The notes beneath the pieces are model-generated. The model made no database searches. It had not been told where the DNA came from and worked only from the letters and a program-made list of their open reading frames with translations. The translations under genes were made by a program, and so were the position numbers. Shown here one piece after another: positions 1-9,540 of a stretch of DNA of 64,000 bases. How positions within the stretch are numbered: position 1 is the first letter of the stretch; every line of letters starts with the position of its first letter. Source of the stretch: Bacteroidales bacterium (GTDB taxonomy: Bacteria > Bacteroidota > Bacteroidia > Bacteroidales > Lentimicrobiaceae); the NCBI GenBank assembly GCA_016709025.1, contig JADJEQ010000015.1, forward strand, positions 1 to 64,000, given 5' to 3'.

Positions 1-1285
1 CATCTGTGAAGGATCGTCATACACCCTTTCAACCGCCAATGCCACCAATGCTACCCTGGTTACCTGGAGCAGCAATGGCACCGGCTCGTTCGACGATGTC
101 AACCTTGTCAATGCAACCTATACCCCAAGTGCAGCCGATGTTCTGAATGGTTCGGTTATCCTGACCATGACGGTCACATCCGCCGCTCCATGTGTTGGCG
201 ATGTTGACCAGATGGTACTGACCATCAATCCACAGGCAACAGTTAATGCCGGAGTTGATGCCACCATTTGTGAAGGCTCAACCTTTACCCTGACAAGTGC
301 AGTAGCCACCGATGCCACCAGCTTACTCTGGACCAGCAGCGGAACGGGCACCTTCGACGATGCCACCATCCTTGCAGCCACCTACACCCCAAGTCCGGCC
401 GATATCACCGCAGGATCAGTTACCCTGACCCTGACCGCGCAGTCCGCCGCTCCATGTGTACCGGCTGTTGACGCCATGGTACTGAGCATCTCGCTGCAGG
501 CCACGGCCGATGCAGGCACCGATGCCACCATCTGTGAAGGTTCGTCATACACCCTTTCAACCGCCAATGCCACCAATGCTACCTTAGTTACCTGGAGCAG
601 CAACGGCACCGGCTCGTTCGACGATGTCAACCTTGTGAATGCAACCTATACCCCAAGTGCAGCCGATGTTCTGAACGGTTCGGTTATCCTGACCATGACG
701 GTCACCTCCGCCGCTCCATGTGTTGGTGATGTTGACCAGATGGTACTTTCCATCAATCCGCAGGCAACAGTTAATGCCGGAGTTGATGCCACCATTTGTG
801 AAGGCTCAACCTATACATTAAGCACAGCAGTAGCCACCGATGCCACCAGCTTACTCTGGACCAGCAGCGGAACGGGTACCTTCGACGATGCCACCATCCT
901 GGCAGCCACCTACACCCCAAGTCCGGCCGATATCACGGCAGGATCAGTTACCCTGACCCTGACCGCACAATCCGCCGCTCCATGTGTTGAGGCTACCGAT
1001 GCAATGGTACTGACAATCAGTCTGCAGGCCACGGCCGATGCAGGCACCGATGCCACCATTTGTGAAGGATCGTCATACACCCTTTCAACCGCCAATGCCA
1101 CCAATGCTACCCTGGTTACCTGGAGCAGCAATGGAACCGGCTCGTTCGACGATGTCAACCTTGTCAATGCAACCTATACACCAAGTGCAGCCGATATCCT
1201 GAACGGTTCGGTTATCCTGACCATGACAGTCACATCCGCCGCTCCATGTGTTGGCGATGTTGACCAGATGGTACTGACCATCAAT
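1..1285 (+). repeat. Near-identical 528-bp two-unit tandem array inside the adhesin
   Basis: Within the adhesin the first roughly 1.3 kb is a DNA-level tandem repeat. Units of 264 nt alternate in two types (VNAGVD and ADAGTD), so the exact period is 528 nt: one block starts at 239 and its copy at 767. Differences are few. From about 1285 the units keep the protein pattern but diverge strongly in DNA. The conserved array continues upstream beyond the window. Confidence 0.9.
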
Positions 1286-4200
1286 AAGCAGGCTGTTGTC
1301 TTTGCCGGCTGGGATGCTGCCATCTGTGAAGGTCAGACTTATACCATAGTCAATTCAACGGCGACGAATGCTACAGGTCTTTTATGGACCACCAGCGGAT
1401 CAGGTACATTTAATGATCCAACAATACTATATCCGGAATATACACCCAGTGCAGCCGATAATATTGCAGGATCAGTTATTCTGACAATGACGGCAACTTC
1501 AGCCCTGCCGTGCAATATCGCAACTGATTTTATGATTCTGACCATATCTCCTCAGGCCCTGGCATATGCAGGTTCTGATGCCACGATTTGCGAAGGTTCA
1601 AACTATCTGATATCGGATGCTGTAGCAACCAATGCATCCAATATCCTGTGGACAACAACCGGAACGGGTTCTTTCAACAATCCGACGATAGCCAATCCTA
1701 TCTATACGCCGAGTCCGAATGATATCCTGGATGGTTTTGTAACGCTGACCATGATTGTTAATTCAGATCCTCCGTGCGGTGGTGATTTTGATGAGATGAT
1801 TTTAACCATCTCGCGTCAGGCCAACATCTATGCAGGACCAGATGCAAGTATCTGTGGTAATGTGACGTATACACTGGAAGGGGCAACCCAGCAGTTTGCC
1901 ACCAGCCTGCTCTGGACCACCAGCGGAACGGGAACATTTGACGATGCAACCATTTTAAACCCGGAATACACACCAAGTCTGGCAGATCTGGCATCAGGAT
2001 CGGTAATCCTGACCCTGGCAGCCCAGTCTGCTGTTCCATGCGGACCTGATTTCGATGCCATGGTGCTTACCATCTCCCAACAGGCAACTGCCTATGCAGG
2101 CGCTGACAACACCATCTGTGAAGGATCAACCTACTTAATCGGAGATGCAACTGCAACCAATGCCGCATCGGTACTGTGGACAACCTCAGGAACCGGAATA
2201 TTCAACAATCCGACATTGGTTAACCCGATTTACATTCCAAGCCCGAACGACATACTGGATGGTTATGTAATTCTCACCATGTTTGTCAACTCGGCTTCGC
2301 CATGCGTTGGGACAAACGATGCAATGATTCTGAATATTTCAAGGCAGGCATTTGTAAATGCAGGACCCAATGCAACCATCTGTGAAGGATCGACCTTTGC
2401 CCTGGATGGAGCAATACAGGAGTTTACAACCAGCATATTGTGGACAACCAGTGGAACGGGTACTTTCAGCGATCCGGCAATCCTCAACCCGGTTTATACG
2501 CCAAGTACAGCCGATATCAGTTCCGGTTCAGTTATCCTTACAATAACAGGACAATCTGCAGCACCTTGCGGTCCGGTTTCAGATGCAATGACCCTCACAA
2601 TTTCCGATCAGGCAACTGCTTATGCAGGCGCTGATGCAACCATTTGTGAAGGATCTACCTACACCTTGTCAGATGCTGTTGCCACCAATGCCATTTCAAT
2701 TCTGTGGACCACGAATGGCACCGGGGTATTTAACAATCCTACGGCAGTAAATCCGACCTATGTTCCAAGCCAGAGTGATATCCTGAACGGATCAGTTACC
2801 TTAACGATGTATGCAAATTCTGCATCTCCTTGTCCGGGGGCCAGTGATGCAATGGTATTGACCATTTCGCGTCAGGCAGTGGTATATGCAGGACCGGATG
2901 CTGTTATCTGCGAAGGTAGTACCTACCAGCTCAGCCAGGCAACGCAAACCAATGCAACCAGCCTGCTGTGGACAACATCAGGAACCGGAACATTCAGTAA
3001 TCCTGCTGCTTTGAACCCGGTTTACACGCCGAGTGTGCCGGATATTGCCAATGGCTCTGTTACCCTAACCCTGACTGCTCAATCTGCATCACCGTGCAGC
3101 CAGACCAGCGACGTAATGGTACTTTCCATCTCACGCCAGGCGATTGCCAATGCAGGTCCTGATGCGACCATCTGTGGAAGTGCAAACTATACACTGACAG
3201 GGGCAAGCGCACTGAATTATGTTTCGGTGTACTGGACCACAACAGGAACCGGAACATTCAACAGTCCTTACCTGGTAAACCCGGTTTACACACCAAGCCA
3301 GAATGATATCCTGGATGGTTCAGTAATTCTTACCATGACAGCCTATTCAAATGCTCCATGCGGTGACGCTTCAGATGCAATGGTATTGTCATTCTCCGAT
3401 CCGGTCATCATTTTTGCCGGTGCTGATGCGACCATCTGTGAAGGAAGTAGTTACACCATGGCTGATGCAAGCCAGACCAATACTACTTCATTGCTCTGGA
3501 CTACCAGTGGGACGGGTACTTTTGATGATCCGACTATACTCAACGCTGTATATACCCCATCTGCTGCCGATATAGCCGATGGTTCAGTAATTCTGACCAT
3601 AACCGGTCAGGCTGCACCACCTTGTTCAGAAGTAAGTGATGAGATGGTTCTGACGATTTCACCTCAGGCTGTAGCATTTGCCGGAGATGATTCTACTATC
3701 TGCAGTGGATCAGGTTATACTATTTCTGATGCTGTTGCAACCAATGCAGCATCGATACTCTGGACTACTACCGGCACCGGAGTATTTAACAATCCGGCCA
3801 TAGCCAATCCAACTTACACACCAAGCCAGAACGATATTCTGGATGGTATGGTAACACTGAGCATGCAGGTTATGTCAGCTTCGCCTTGCGGCAGTGATCT
3901 GGATGAAATGACCTTGTTTATTTCACGTCAGGCAGTTGTCAGTGCAGGCACCGACCATACAATTTGTGAGGGCGGATCCTATATCCTGTCAGAAGCAACC
4001 CAGGAATTTGCCACCTCATTGCTCTGGACGACAAGCGGTACCGGTACATTTAGTGATGTCACCATTCTAAACCCTGTTTACACACCAGGTGCGGAAGATA
4101 TTGTAGCAGGTTCGGTAACACTCACCCTGATAGCCTCTTCTGCAACGCCATGTGAAACGGTTTCAGATGCAATGGTACTCACCATTTCACTGCAGGCAAC

Positions 4201-5548
4201 GGCAAATGCCGGAGCGGATGCAACAATTTGTACCGGATCAGACTACCTGATTGAAGGAGCCATGGCTTCAAACTACACATCGGTTACATGGACAACATCC
4301 GGCAGCGGATCGTTTGATAATCCCAACCTGCTGAATCCTGTTTATACTCCTGGAATCATCGACATCACCAATGGTGAGGTGACACTGACACTCAGGGTTG
4401 AATCATCAGAAGGTTGCGTTGCAGCGACAGATCAGATGACGCTCTTTATCGAAGGTCTGCCTCTTGCCGATGCCGGACCTGATATGTCGGTTTGCCAGGG
4501 AGAACCACTGCAAATCATAGCAGCATCTGCAAGTAACTATTCTTCACTTTACTGGACTTATACAGGACTTGGTTCCATGATCGGGATCAATACCCTCACT
4601 CCAACCTATGTGCCCGCTGCGAATGAAACGGGTAACATAATAATTACGTTGAATGTAACCGGTTTGGAAGGATGTGGTGGTGTGGTTGTTTCGGATGTAA
4701 TGATTCTGAACATCAAGCCACGTGTGATTGCCGATGCAGGGTCAGATCAGACCATACCGTTTAATTCCACGACAGTGTTAAGCGGCAATGCTACCAATGG
4801 TTCAGGTTCATATGTGTATACCTGGCAGCCATCAGCGCTGTTGGATAACTTCAATACGACCAACCCTGAAACGGTACCATTAACCGGGAATACGGAGTTT
4901 GTGCTTATGGTAACGGATGTTGTAACCGGATGCCAGGGTCTGGATACGATGATGGTATTTATTGATGGAATGAATAATCCACCGGTTGCCTACGATGACT
5001 ATGATACAACGAAGTACAACACCTCAATCAGGATCAACATAATCGGAAATGACTATGATCCCGAGAATGCCGGGCTGACTGTATCATTCTGCGGATATCC
5101 TCCGAATGGCCTGGTTGTGCTGAACAGCGACAACACCATCACTTATACACCTTATGAAGGGTTCTCGGGTGATGACAGCCTTTGCTACACGATCTGCGAT
5201 AAGGGAGTGCCGGTACTGTGCGACGATGCAATGGTTTATATTCATGTTCTGCCTAAGCCGGATATTGATGATATCGTAATCTTCAACGGGATATCCCCCA
5301 ATGCCGATGGTAACAACGATACCTGGATCATTAAAGGTATTGAGGACTTCCCTGATAATACAGTGAAGATATTCAACCGCTGGGGAGATAAAATTGCGGA
5401 CCTGTCGCACTATGATAATGTAAATGTATTCTGGGATGGCACCAATACACATGGTGAACTGGTACCCGATGGAACGTATTACTATATACTTGAAATCAAG
5501 GAACTGAAAACATTTACAGGGTGGATTTACATAAGAAGCGAAAACTGA
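2..5548 (+). CDS. Giant repeat adhesin with type B T9SS C-terminal domain (5' partial)
   Basis: The reading frame is open from base 2, so the true start lies before the window; about 1848 residues are visible. The protein holds 17 complete repeats of about 88 residues (264 nt) plus part of one more. Each repeat has a motif like AGxDxTICEG, then LLWTTSGTGTF, YTPSxxDI and GSVxLTL, and ends in a PC motif. Two cysteines per repeat could form a disulphide. After the repeats come a PKD-like domain (about 4720-4960), a cadherin/Big_9-like domain starting NNPPVAYDDYD (about 4972-5265) and a C-terminal domain (about 5266-5548) with GISPNADGNND and FNRWGD, the hallmark of the gliding-motility-associated (CHU_C, type B) T9SS sorting domain. 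A very large cell-surface or secreted adhesin is inferred. PorP/SprF-like and PorE-like genes follow directly. Confidence 0.93.
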   Translation: MCEGSSYTLSTANATNATLVTWSSNGTGSFDDVNLVNATYTPSAADVLNGSVILTMTVTSAAPCVGDVDQMVLTINPQATVNAGVDATICEGSTFTLTSAVATDATSLLWTSSGTGTFDDATILAATYTPSPADITAGSVTLTLTAQSAAPCVPAVDAMVLSISLQATADAGTDATICEGSSYTLSTANATNATLVTWSSNGTGSFDDVNLVNATYTPSAADVLNGSVILTMTVTSAAPCVGDVDQMVLSINPQATVNAGVDATICEGSTYTLSTAVATDATSLLWTSSGTGTFDDATILAATYTPSPADITAGSVTLTLTAQSAAPCVEATDAMVLTISLQATADAGTDATICEGSSYTLSTANATNATLVTWSSNGTGSFDDVNLVNATYTPSAADILNGSVILTMTVTSAAPCVGDVDQMVLTINKQAVVFAGWDAAICEGQTYTIVNSTATNATGLLWTTSGSGTFNDPTILYPEYTPSAADNIAGSVILTMTATSALPCNIATDFMILTISPQALAYAGSDATICEGSNYLISDAVATNASNILWTTTGTGSFNNPTIANPIYTPSPNDILDGFVTLTMIVNSDPPCGGDFDEMILTISRQANIYAGPDASICGNVTYTLEGATQQFATSLLWTTSGTGTFDDATILNPEYTPSLADLASGSVILTLAAQSAVPCGPDFDAMVLTISQQATAYAGADNTICEGSTYLIGDATATNAASVLWTTSGTGIFNNPTLVNPIYIPSPNDILDGYVILTMFVNSASPCVGTNDAMILNISRQAFVNAGPNATICEGSTFALDGAIQEFTTSILWTTSGTGTFSDPAILNPVYTPSTADISSGSVILTITGQSAAPCGPVSDAMTLTISDQATAYAGADATICEGSTYTLSDAVATNAISILWTTNGTGVFNNPTAVNPTYVPSQSDILNGSVTLTMYANSASPCPGASDAMVLTISRQAVVYAGPDAVICEGSTYQLSQATQTNATSLLWTTSGTGTFSNPAALNPVYTPSVPDIANGSVTLTLTAQSASPCSQTSDVMVLSISRQAIANAGPDATICGSANYTLTGASALNYVSVYWTTTGTGTFNSPYLVNPVYTPSQNDILDGSVILTMTAYSNAPCGDASDAMVLSFSDPVIIFAGADATICEGSSYTMADASQTNTTSLLWTTSGTGTFDDPTILNAVYTPSAADIADGSVILTITGQAAPPCSEVSDEMVLTISPQAVAFAGDDSTICSGSGYTISDAVATNAASILWTTTGTGVFNNPAIANPTYTPSQNDILDGMVTLSMQVMSASPCGSDLDEMTLFISRQAVVSAGTDHTICEGGSYILSEATQEFATSLLWTTSGTGTFSDVTILNPVYTPGAEDIVAGSVTLTLIASSATPCETVSDAMVLTISLQATANAGADATICTGSDYLIEGAMASNYTSVTWTTSGSGSFDNPNLLNPVYTPGIIDITNGEVTLTLRVESSEGCVAATDQMTLFIEGLPLADAGPDMSVCQGEPLQIIAASASNYSSLYWTYTGLGSMIGINTLTPTYVPAANETGNIIITLNVTGLEGCGGVVVSDVMILNIKPRVIADAGSDQTIPFNSTTVLSGNATNGSGSYVYTWQPSALLDNFNTTNPETVPLTGNTEFVLMVTDVVTGCQGLDTMMVFIDGMNNPPVAYDDYDTTKYNTSIRINIIGNDYDPENAGLTVSFCGYPPNGLVVLNSDNTITYTPYEGFSGDDSLCYTICDKGVPVLCDDAMVYIHVLPKPDIDDIVIFNGISPNADGNNDTWIIKGIEDFPDNTVKIFNRWGDKIADLSHYDNVNVFWDGTNTHGELVPDGTYYYILEIKELKTFTGWIYIRSEN

Positions 5549-5574
5549 TTCTGACAATAAAAAAAACAATGATT

Positions 5575-6489
5575 ATGAAAAAGATAACCGGCTTAGTTTT
5601 CCTGTTAATCAGTTTCTCGGCTTTTGCCCAGCAGGACCCGTTGTTCAGCCAATATATGTTCAACAAGCTTGCATTAAACCCGGCGTATGCCGGAAGCCGC
5701 GAGGTGCTCACCATTGATATGCTCGACCGCTATCAATGGGTGGGCATTGACGGGGCTCCGCGAACATTTACCGTGGGTGCTCATATGGCAACCAGAAACA
5801 ATAAGGTTGGACTTGGGATATACGCCTACCGTGATGCGTTGGGCCCAACCACCAATCAGGGGCTTATGGGCACTTATGCCTACAGGTTACTACTTGACAA
5901 AGGGACGCTCTCATTCGGGCTTCAGGCCGGAATCAAGTATTTCGATTACGACTGGATGCAGATAAATGTTGAGGATCCAGATTATACATTTACCCCCCAG
6001 GAAATTCAAAGGGTGATACCGGATGCGAATTTTGGTGTATATTATCAGAGTAACAGGTTTTTTGCAGGCCTTTCATCAAAACAATTGTTCCAGAATGAAT
6101 ACGGCCTGGCAAAGGTGGATGGCAAAACAACCTATACAAAACTTCTGCGCCATTTTTATGGGATGGCAGGAGCTGCTTTTCCGATCGATGATAAAATTGT
6201 TTTCAGACCATCTGTAATGGCTAAGTTGGTTAAAAATGCCCCTTTGCAGATGGACATCAATGCCAGTTTCCTGTTTGGGGACATCTTTTGGATAGGCGCT
6301 TCATACCGGACCGAAAAGGCAGTTGTTTTTCTCACAGAATTCAGAATTTCCGAAAATTTCAGGGTTGGTTACTCTTATGATATTTATCTGAACGAACTAC
6401 AGCCACATAATAAAGGGTCGCATGAAATCAGGCTTGGCATCGATCTTGACCTTTACCATTCAAGGATGATGACCCCAAGGTATTTCTAA
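5575..6489 (+). CDS. PorP/SprF family type IX secretion membrane protein
   Basis: The 304-residue product starts MKKITGLVFLLISFSAFAQ, a clear signal peptide, followed by QDPLFSQYMFNKLALNPAYAGS, the signature beginning of the PorP/SprF family. The rest is beta-strand rich, as expected for an outer-membrane barrel. The ATG at 5575 is chosen because it gives the signal peptide; an ATG at 5569 would add two residues and a GTG at 5521 would overlap the adhesin. It lies 26 bp after the adhesin stop and 62 bp before the PorE-like gene, so the three probably form one operon. SprF-like proteins are known to be needed for export or surface attachment of the neighbouring type B adhesin; that pairing is inferred here. 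Confidence 0.92.
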   Translation: MKKITGLVFLLISFSAFAQQDPLFSQYMFNKLALNPAYAGSREVLTIDMLDRYQWVGIDGAPRTFTVGAHMATRNNKVGLGIYAYRDALGPTTNQGLMGTYAYRLLLDKGTLSFGLQAGIKYFDYDWMQINVEDPDYTFTPQEIQRVIPDANFGVYYQSNRFFAGLSSKQLFQNEYGLAKVDGKTTYTKLLRHFYGMAGAAFPIDDKIVFRPSVMAKLVKNAPLQMDINASFLFGDIFWIGASYRTEKAVVFLTEFRISENFRVGYSYDIYLNELQPHNKGSHEIRLGIDLDLYHSRMMTPRYF

Positions 6490-6551
6490 CCCCAAAACAA
6501 GCAATTTCTGATTATTGAACCTTTGTAACCAGGCATAAATAAGTAAGAAGA

Positions 6552-8942
6552 ATGAAAAATAAGAAAATCATTATCGCGGTACTTTTCGTGGCTTTCAGCC
6601 TCCAGGTTTTTCCGCAGATAAAAAGGGCCAACAGGCAATACAACCTTTTCAGGTACTCAAAGGCCATCCCACTTTACAAAAAAGCGGCCCAGAGTAAGGA
6701 TGAGAAAACCAGTAAGGAAGCTACCACCAAACTGGCAGATTGTTACAGGTTTATAAACGATGTTAATGAAACAAGGTCCTGGTATCTGAAAGCAACGGAA
6801 TTCGAAGGTACCGACCCGCTGAATTATTATTACCTGGGTCAGGCTTTACGAAGCCTTCAGAAATACGAGGAGGCCAGAGAAGCATTCCGGAAGTTTGCAG
6901 AACTTTCTCCAACAGATAAACGGGGTCAGATTTATGCAGATTTTAGCCTGGATATCACCGAATGGCTCGACCTGCCGCCTTCGGCCGAAGTTAAAAACGC
7001 CGGTACCCTCAATTCCAAATACTCCGATTTTGGGCCGGCATTCTATAAGAACGGCATCGTACTGGCATCCGACCGGCAATTGAGTTTAATGGACAGCCGG
7101 CCTTATTACTGGACCAATTTCAGTTACCTCGACCTGTACTATTCCGAACCTAAATTTTATCAGGATTATTGGAGTGAAATGTCCGAACCATCCTCTCTTT
7201 CGCAGAAATTCAATCAAACCTATCACGATGGGCCTGCTTATTTTGTGAACGATTCGAAAATTTATCTTACCCGGACCACCATGGAAAGGGTAAAAAAAGG
7301 TGCACAAAATGTCCGCACACATGTATTGAAAATCTACTACGCACAGCTAGGTGATGGTAAAGTTGAGTATAAGGATTTCCCTTTCAACACAGATCAATAT
7401 TCAAATGGCCACCCGACTGTTTTCTCAGATCAGAAAACCATGATTTTTGTGTCTGATAAACCTGAAGGCAAGGGTGGTTCCGATTTGTACAAAACGGTGT
7501 TTGAAGATGGAAAATGGAGTGACCCTGAGAACCTGGGCGATCAGATCAACAGCCTTGGCAATGAAGTATTTCCGCACCTGGTAAACGATTCCCTGCTTTA
7601 TTTTGCAAGTGACGGACTTTTAGGATATGGCGGACTAGACCTTTTTGTCTCAAGCCTGGTGGATGGTAAATGGAGTGCTCCTGTCAACCTGAAAGCACCT
7701 GTTAATTCATCATTCGATGATTTTGCGATTGCAGTCAGCGAAGACATGGCTTCTGGATTTTTTAGTTCCGACAGGCCGGGTGGCCAGGGCAGTGACGACA
7801 TTTATTCATTCAGAAAAGCAAAACAACCTGTGAAAAAAATAGTCACAGCCGAAAAGTTGCTGGTGAGTGGCTATGTTAAAGATAAAACCACAAAAATGCC
7901 TCTGGCCGGAGTTAAGGTATTTGTGCTCAATACCAAAACCAATAAGGTTAAAGTGCTGGAAACCGATCCGGATGGCTATTTTTCAACCCCGGCCGAAAAA
8001 GGGGTACTCTATGTTACCAAAGCGGTGAAACCCGATTACCTCGCCGACTGCCTCAATTTCAGAATTGCCCCTGCGGATACGGTATCCAACCAGAAAACTC
8101 CCCGCGATCTGTTGCTCGATAAGCTTGAGGTTAACAAGGTATTCCTGATTGAGAATATCTATTATGATCTTGATAAATGGTACATCCGTGAAGATGCAAA
8201 ACCTCCGCTTGATAATCTTGTAGCTATTTTAAAGCAGTACCCGATCAGGATAGAATTATCCTCGCATACCGACAGCCGTGCATCAGACGGATACAACGAT
8301 GAATTGTCGCAAAAGAGGGCTGAATCTGCGGTCAGGTACATCATGCTTCAGGGCATTGATCCATCGCGTATGATTGCCAGGGGCTATGGTGAAACCCGGC
8401 TTGTAAACAAGTGTTCGGATGGTGTTGAATGCTCCGAACCTGAGCATCAGGCTAACCGCCGCACCGAGTTTAAAATTCTGTCAATCGACGAACCGGAGAC
8501 TGATAATCAGATTGACCCCAACATATTCAAAGCCGGTGAAGAAATCGATGTCTATTTATTCGACCCTGACTTTTTCCACAGTTGTTTTGGTGGCAATGCC
8601 AATGAAGAGCCGACGGGTATTACTTTACCCGTTACTCAACAAAATATATCACCACCAGTTTTGCAGCCGGTGAAGGATCAACAGTTAGTTACCGGTACAT
8701 TTGAAAATTGTTATTGTGTTCAATTGCTTGCTTCGGTTACCGAAATAGCTCTTGATGACCGTGAACTCAAAGGCGCTACAGACGTAAGAAGCTATTTTTC
8801 AGGCAAATGGTATAAGTATGTTTCCGGATGCACCAAAACCTATGAAGAGGCTGTAGTACTGCGGAAAGAGCTGGTTGAAAAGGGTCTGACAAATGCCTTT
8901 GTTGTTAAAGTAGAAAACGGGAAAATCGTATCCGCACATTAG
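6552..8942 (+). CDS. PorE-like OmpA-family protein (TPR, PD40 propeller, carboxypeptidase-regulatory, OmpA, SPOR-like)
   Basis: This 796-residue protein has a signal peptide ending near FPQ, TPR-like helices (about 20-130), a WD40/PD40-type propeller with repeated FVSDKPEGKGGSDLY-like blades (about 150-425), a carboxypeptidase-regulatory-like domain (LLVSGYVKDKTTKMPLAGV, about 436-510) and an OmpA C-terminal peptidoglycan-binding domain (about 528-643; YYDLDKWYIR, SSHTDSRAS, RGYGE). The order TPR, propeller, CRD, OmpA matches PorE of the T9SS, which links the outer-membrane machinery to peptidoglycan. An extra C-terminal segment (about 714-796) with CYCVQLLASV looks like a SPOR-type domain. 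It is the third gene of the adhesin-PorP cluster and is followed by a strong terminator. Many Bacteroidota have several such paralogues, so I cannot say it is the core PorE. Confidence 0.85.
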   Translation: MKNKKIIIAVLFVAFSLQVFPQIKRANRQYNLFRYSKAIPLYKKAAQSKDEKTSKEATTKLADCYRFINDVNETRSWYLKATEFEGTDPLNYYYLGQALRSLQKYEEAREAFRKFAELSPTDKRGQIYADFSLDITEWLDLPPSAEVKNAGTLNSKYSDFGPAFYKNGIVLASDRQLSLMDSRPYYWTNFSYLDLYYSEPKFYQDYWSEMSEPSSLSQKFNQTYHDGPAYFVNDSKIYLTRTTMERVKKGAQNVRTHVLKIYYAQLGDGKVEYKDFPFNTDQYSNGHPTVFSDQKTMIFVSDKPEGKGGSDLYKTVFEDGKWSDPENLGDQINSLGNEVFPHLVNDSLLYFASDGLLGYGGLDLFVSSLVDGKWSAPVNLKAPVNSSFDDFAIAVSEDMASGFFSSDRPGGQGSDDIYSFRKAKQPVKKIVTAEKLLVSGYVKDKTTKMPLAGVKVFVLNTKTNKVKVLETDPDGYFSTPAEKGVLYVTKAVKPDYLADCLNFRIAPADTVSNQKTPRDLLLDKLEVNKVFLIENIYYDLDKWYIREDAKPPLDNLVAILKQYPIRIELSSHTDSRASDGYNDELSQKRAESAVRYIMLQGIDPSRMIARGYGETRLVNKCSDGVECSEPEHQANRRTEFKILSIDEPETDNQIDPNIFKAGEEIDVYLFDPDFFHSCFGGNANEEPTGITLPVTQQNISPPVLQPVKDQQLVTGTFENCYCVQLLASVTEIALDDRELKGATDVRSYFSGKWYKYVSGCTKTYEEAVVLRKELVEKGLTNAFVVKVENGKIVSAH

Positions 8943-8961
8943 TCCTGTGTTGCATTTATTT

Positions 8962-8998
8962 AAAGGGCTGAATCAGTAATCCGCTGATTCAGCCCTTT
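8962..8998. terminator. Bidirectional hairpin terminator between convergent genes
   Basis: A perfect 15-bp inverted repeat: AAAGGGCTGAATCAG at 8962-8976 pairs with CTGATTCAGCCCTTT at 8984-8998 around a 7-nt loop. Each strand ends in a short T run. It sits 19 bp after the PorE-like stop and overlaps the last codons of the convergent minus-strand gene. Confidence 0.85.
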
Positions 8999-9369
8999 AC
9001 ATTTCCTTTGTGGTGCTTCGAAACCAATGGTCTGGAAATAAGATATAAAGCAAGAATGGCCAGCAGAAAGTGGGTAGTTATTTCTATACCGGGGCCCGAT
9101 GAAAACAATATGGAAAACAAGCGGAATACGCTGACCACAAAAACCAGGAAAAAAGCAATAAAATTGAATCTCTTTTTGTCCAGGATCAATAAAAAAACAG
9201 AAACGGAAGCAAAAAGAATAAAGAGACCTGCTTTTGCAATTTCAATCCAGCCGGGGGTAACCGGTGTTAATTTGCTTCTGATTTCGAAAAAGAAGCCGGA
9301 CAAAAACACGATAACACCCACCTTCAGGGCGACAAGCGTAAAAGATCTAAATGTATCAGACCTCCGCAT
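8989..9369 (-). CDS. Small membrane protein of unknown function
   Basis: A 126-residue protein with four hydrophobic segments: about residues 12-28 (VALKVGVIVFLSGFFF), 43-62 (IAKAGLFILFASVSVFLLIL), 68-88 (FNFIAFFLVFVVSVFRLFSIL) and 97-112 (TTHFLLAILALYLI). It has basic ends (MRRSD at the start, KHHKGNVKG at the end). I do not recognise a family. It stands alone, convergent with the PorE-like gene, and its 3' end overlaps the shared terminator. Codon use and the transmembrane pattern support it as a real gene despite its size. Confidence 0.6.
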   Translation of the reverse strand: MRRSDTFRSFTLVALKVGVIVFLSGFFFEIRSKLTPVTPGWIEIAKAGLFILFASVSVFLLILDKKRFNFIAFFLVFVVSVFRLFSILFSSGPGIEITTHFLLAILALYLISRPLVSKHHKGNVKG

Positions 9370-9540
9370 GGGTAAAAATTTTAGCAGTTTTTACATCAAT
9401 GCCATTCAGGTTTCAACTGAGATATGAAAAAGAAACCTGCATTCTTAAAGCAATTGGCAACTCCTGGCTAACATTGGTACAGAATCCTGACGTTGTGTGA
9501 AAGACCCTGTTCCGATTAATAAGCGGCTAAAACAGAACTC

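Noticed and set aside
118..2487. Several long antisense frames across the adhesin (for example 382-630, 910-1167, 2263-2487)
   Set aside because: They repeat with the adhesin units and only reflect the low stop-codon density of the antisense repeat; no start signals or family features.
5084..5569. 161-codon antisense frame at the adhesin 3' end
   Set aside because: Opposite the conserved T9SS domain; shadow of the sense coding pattern.
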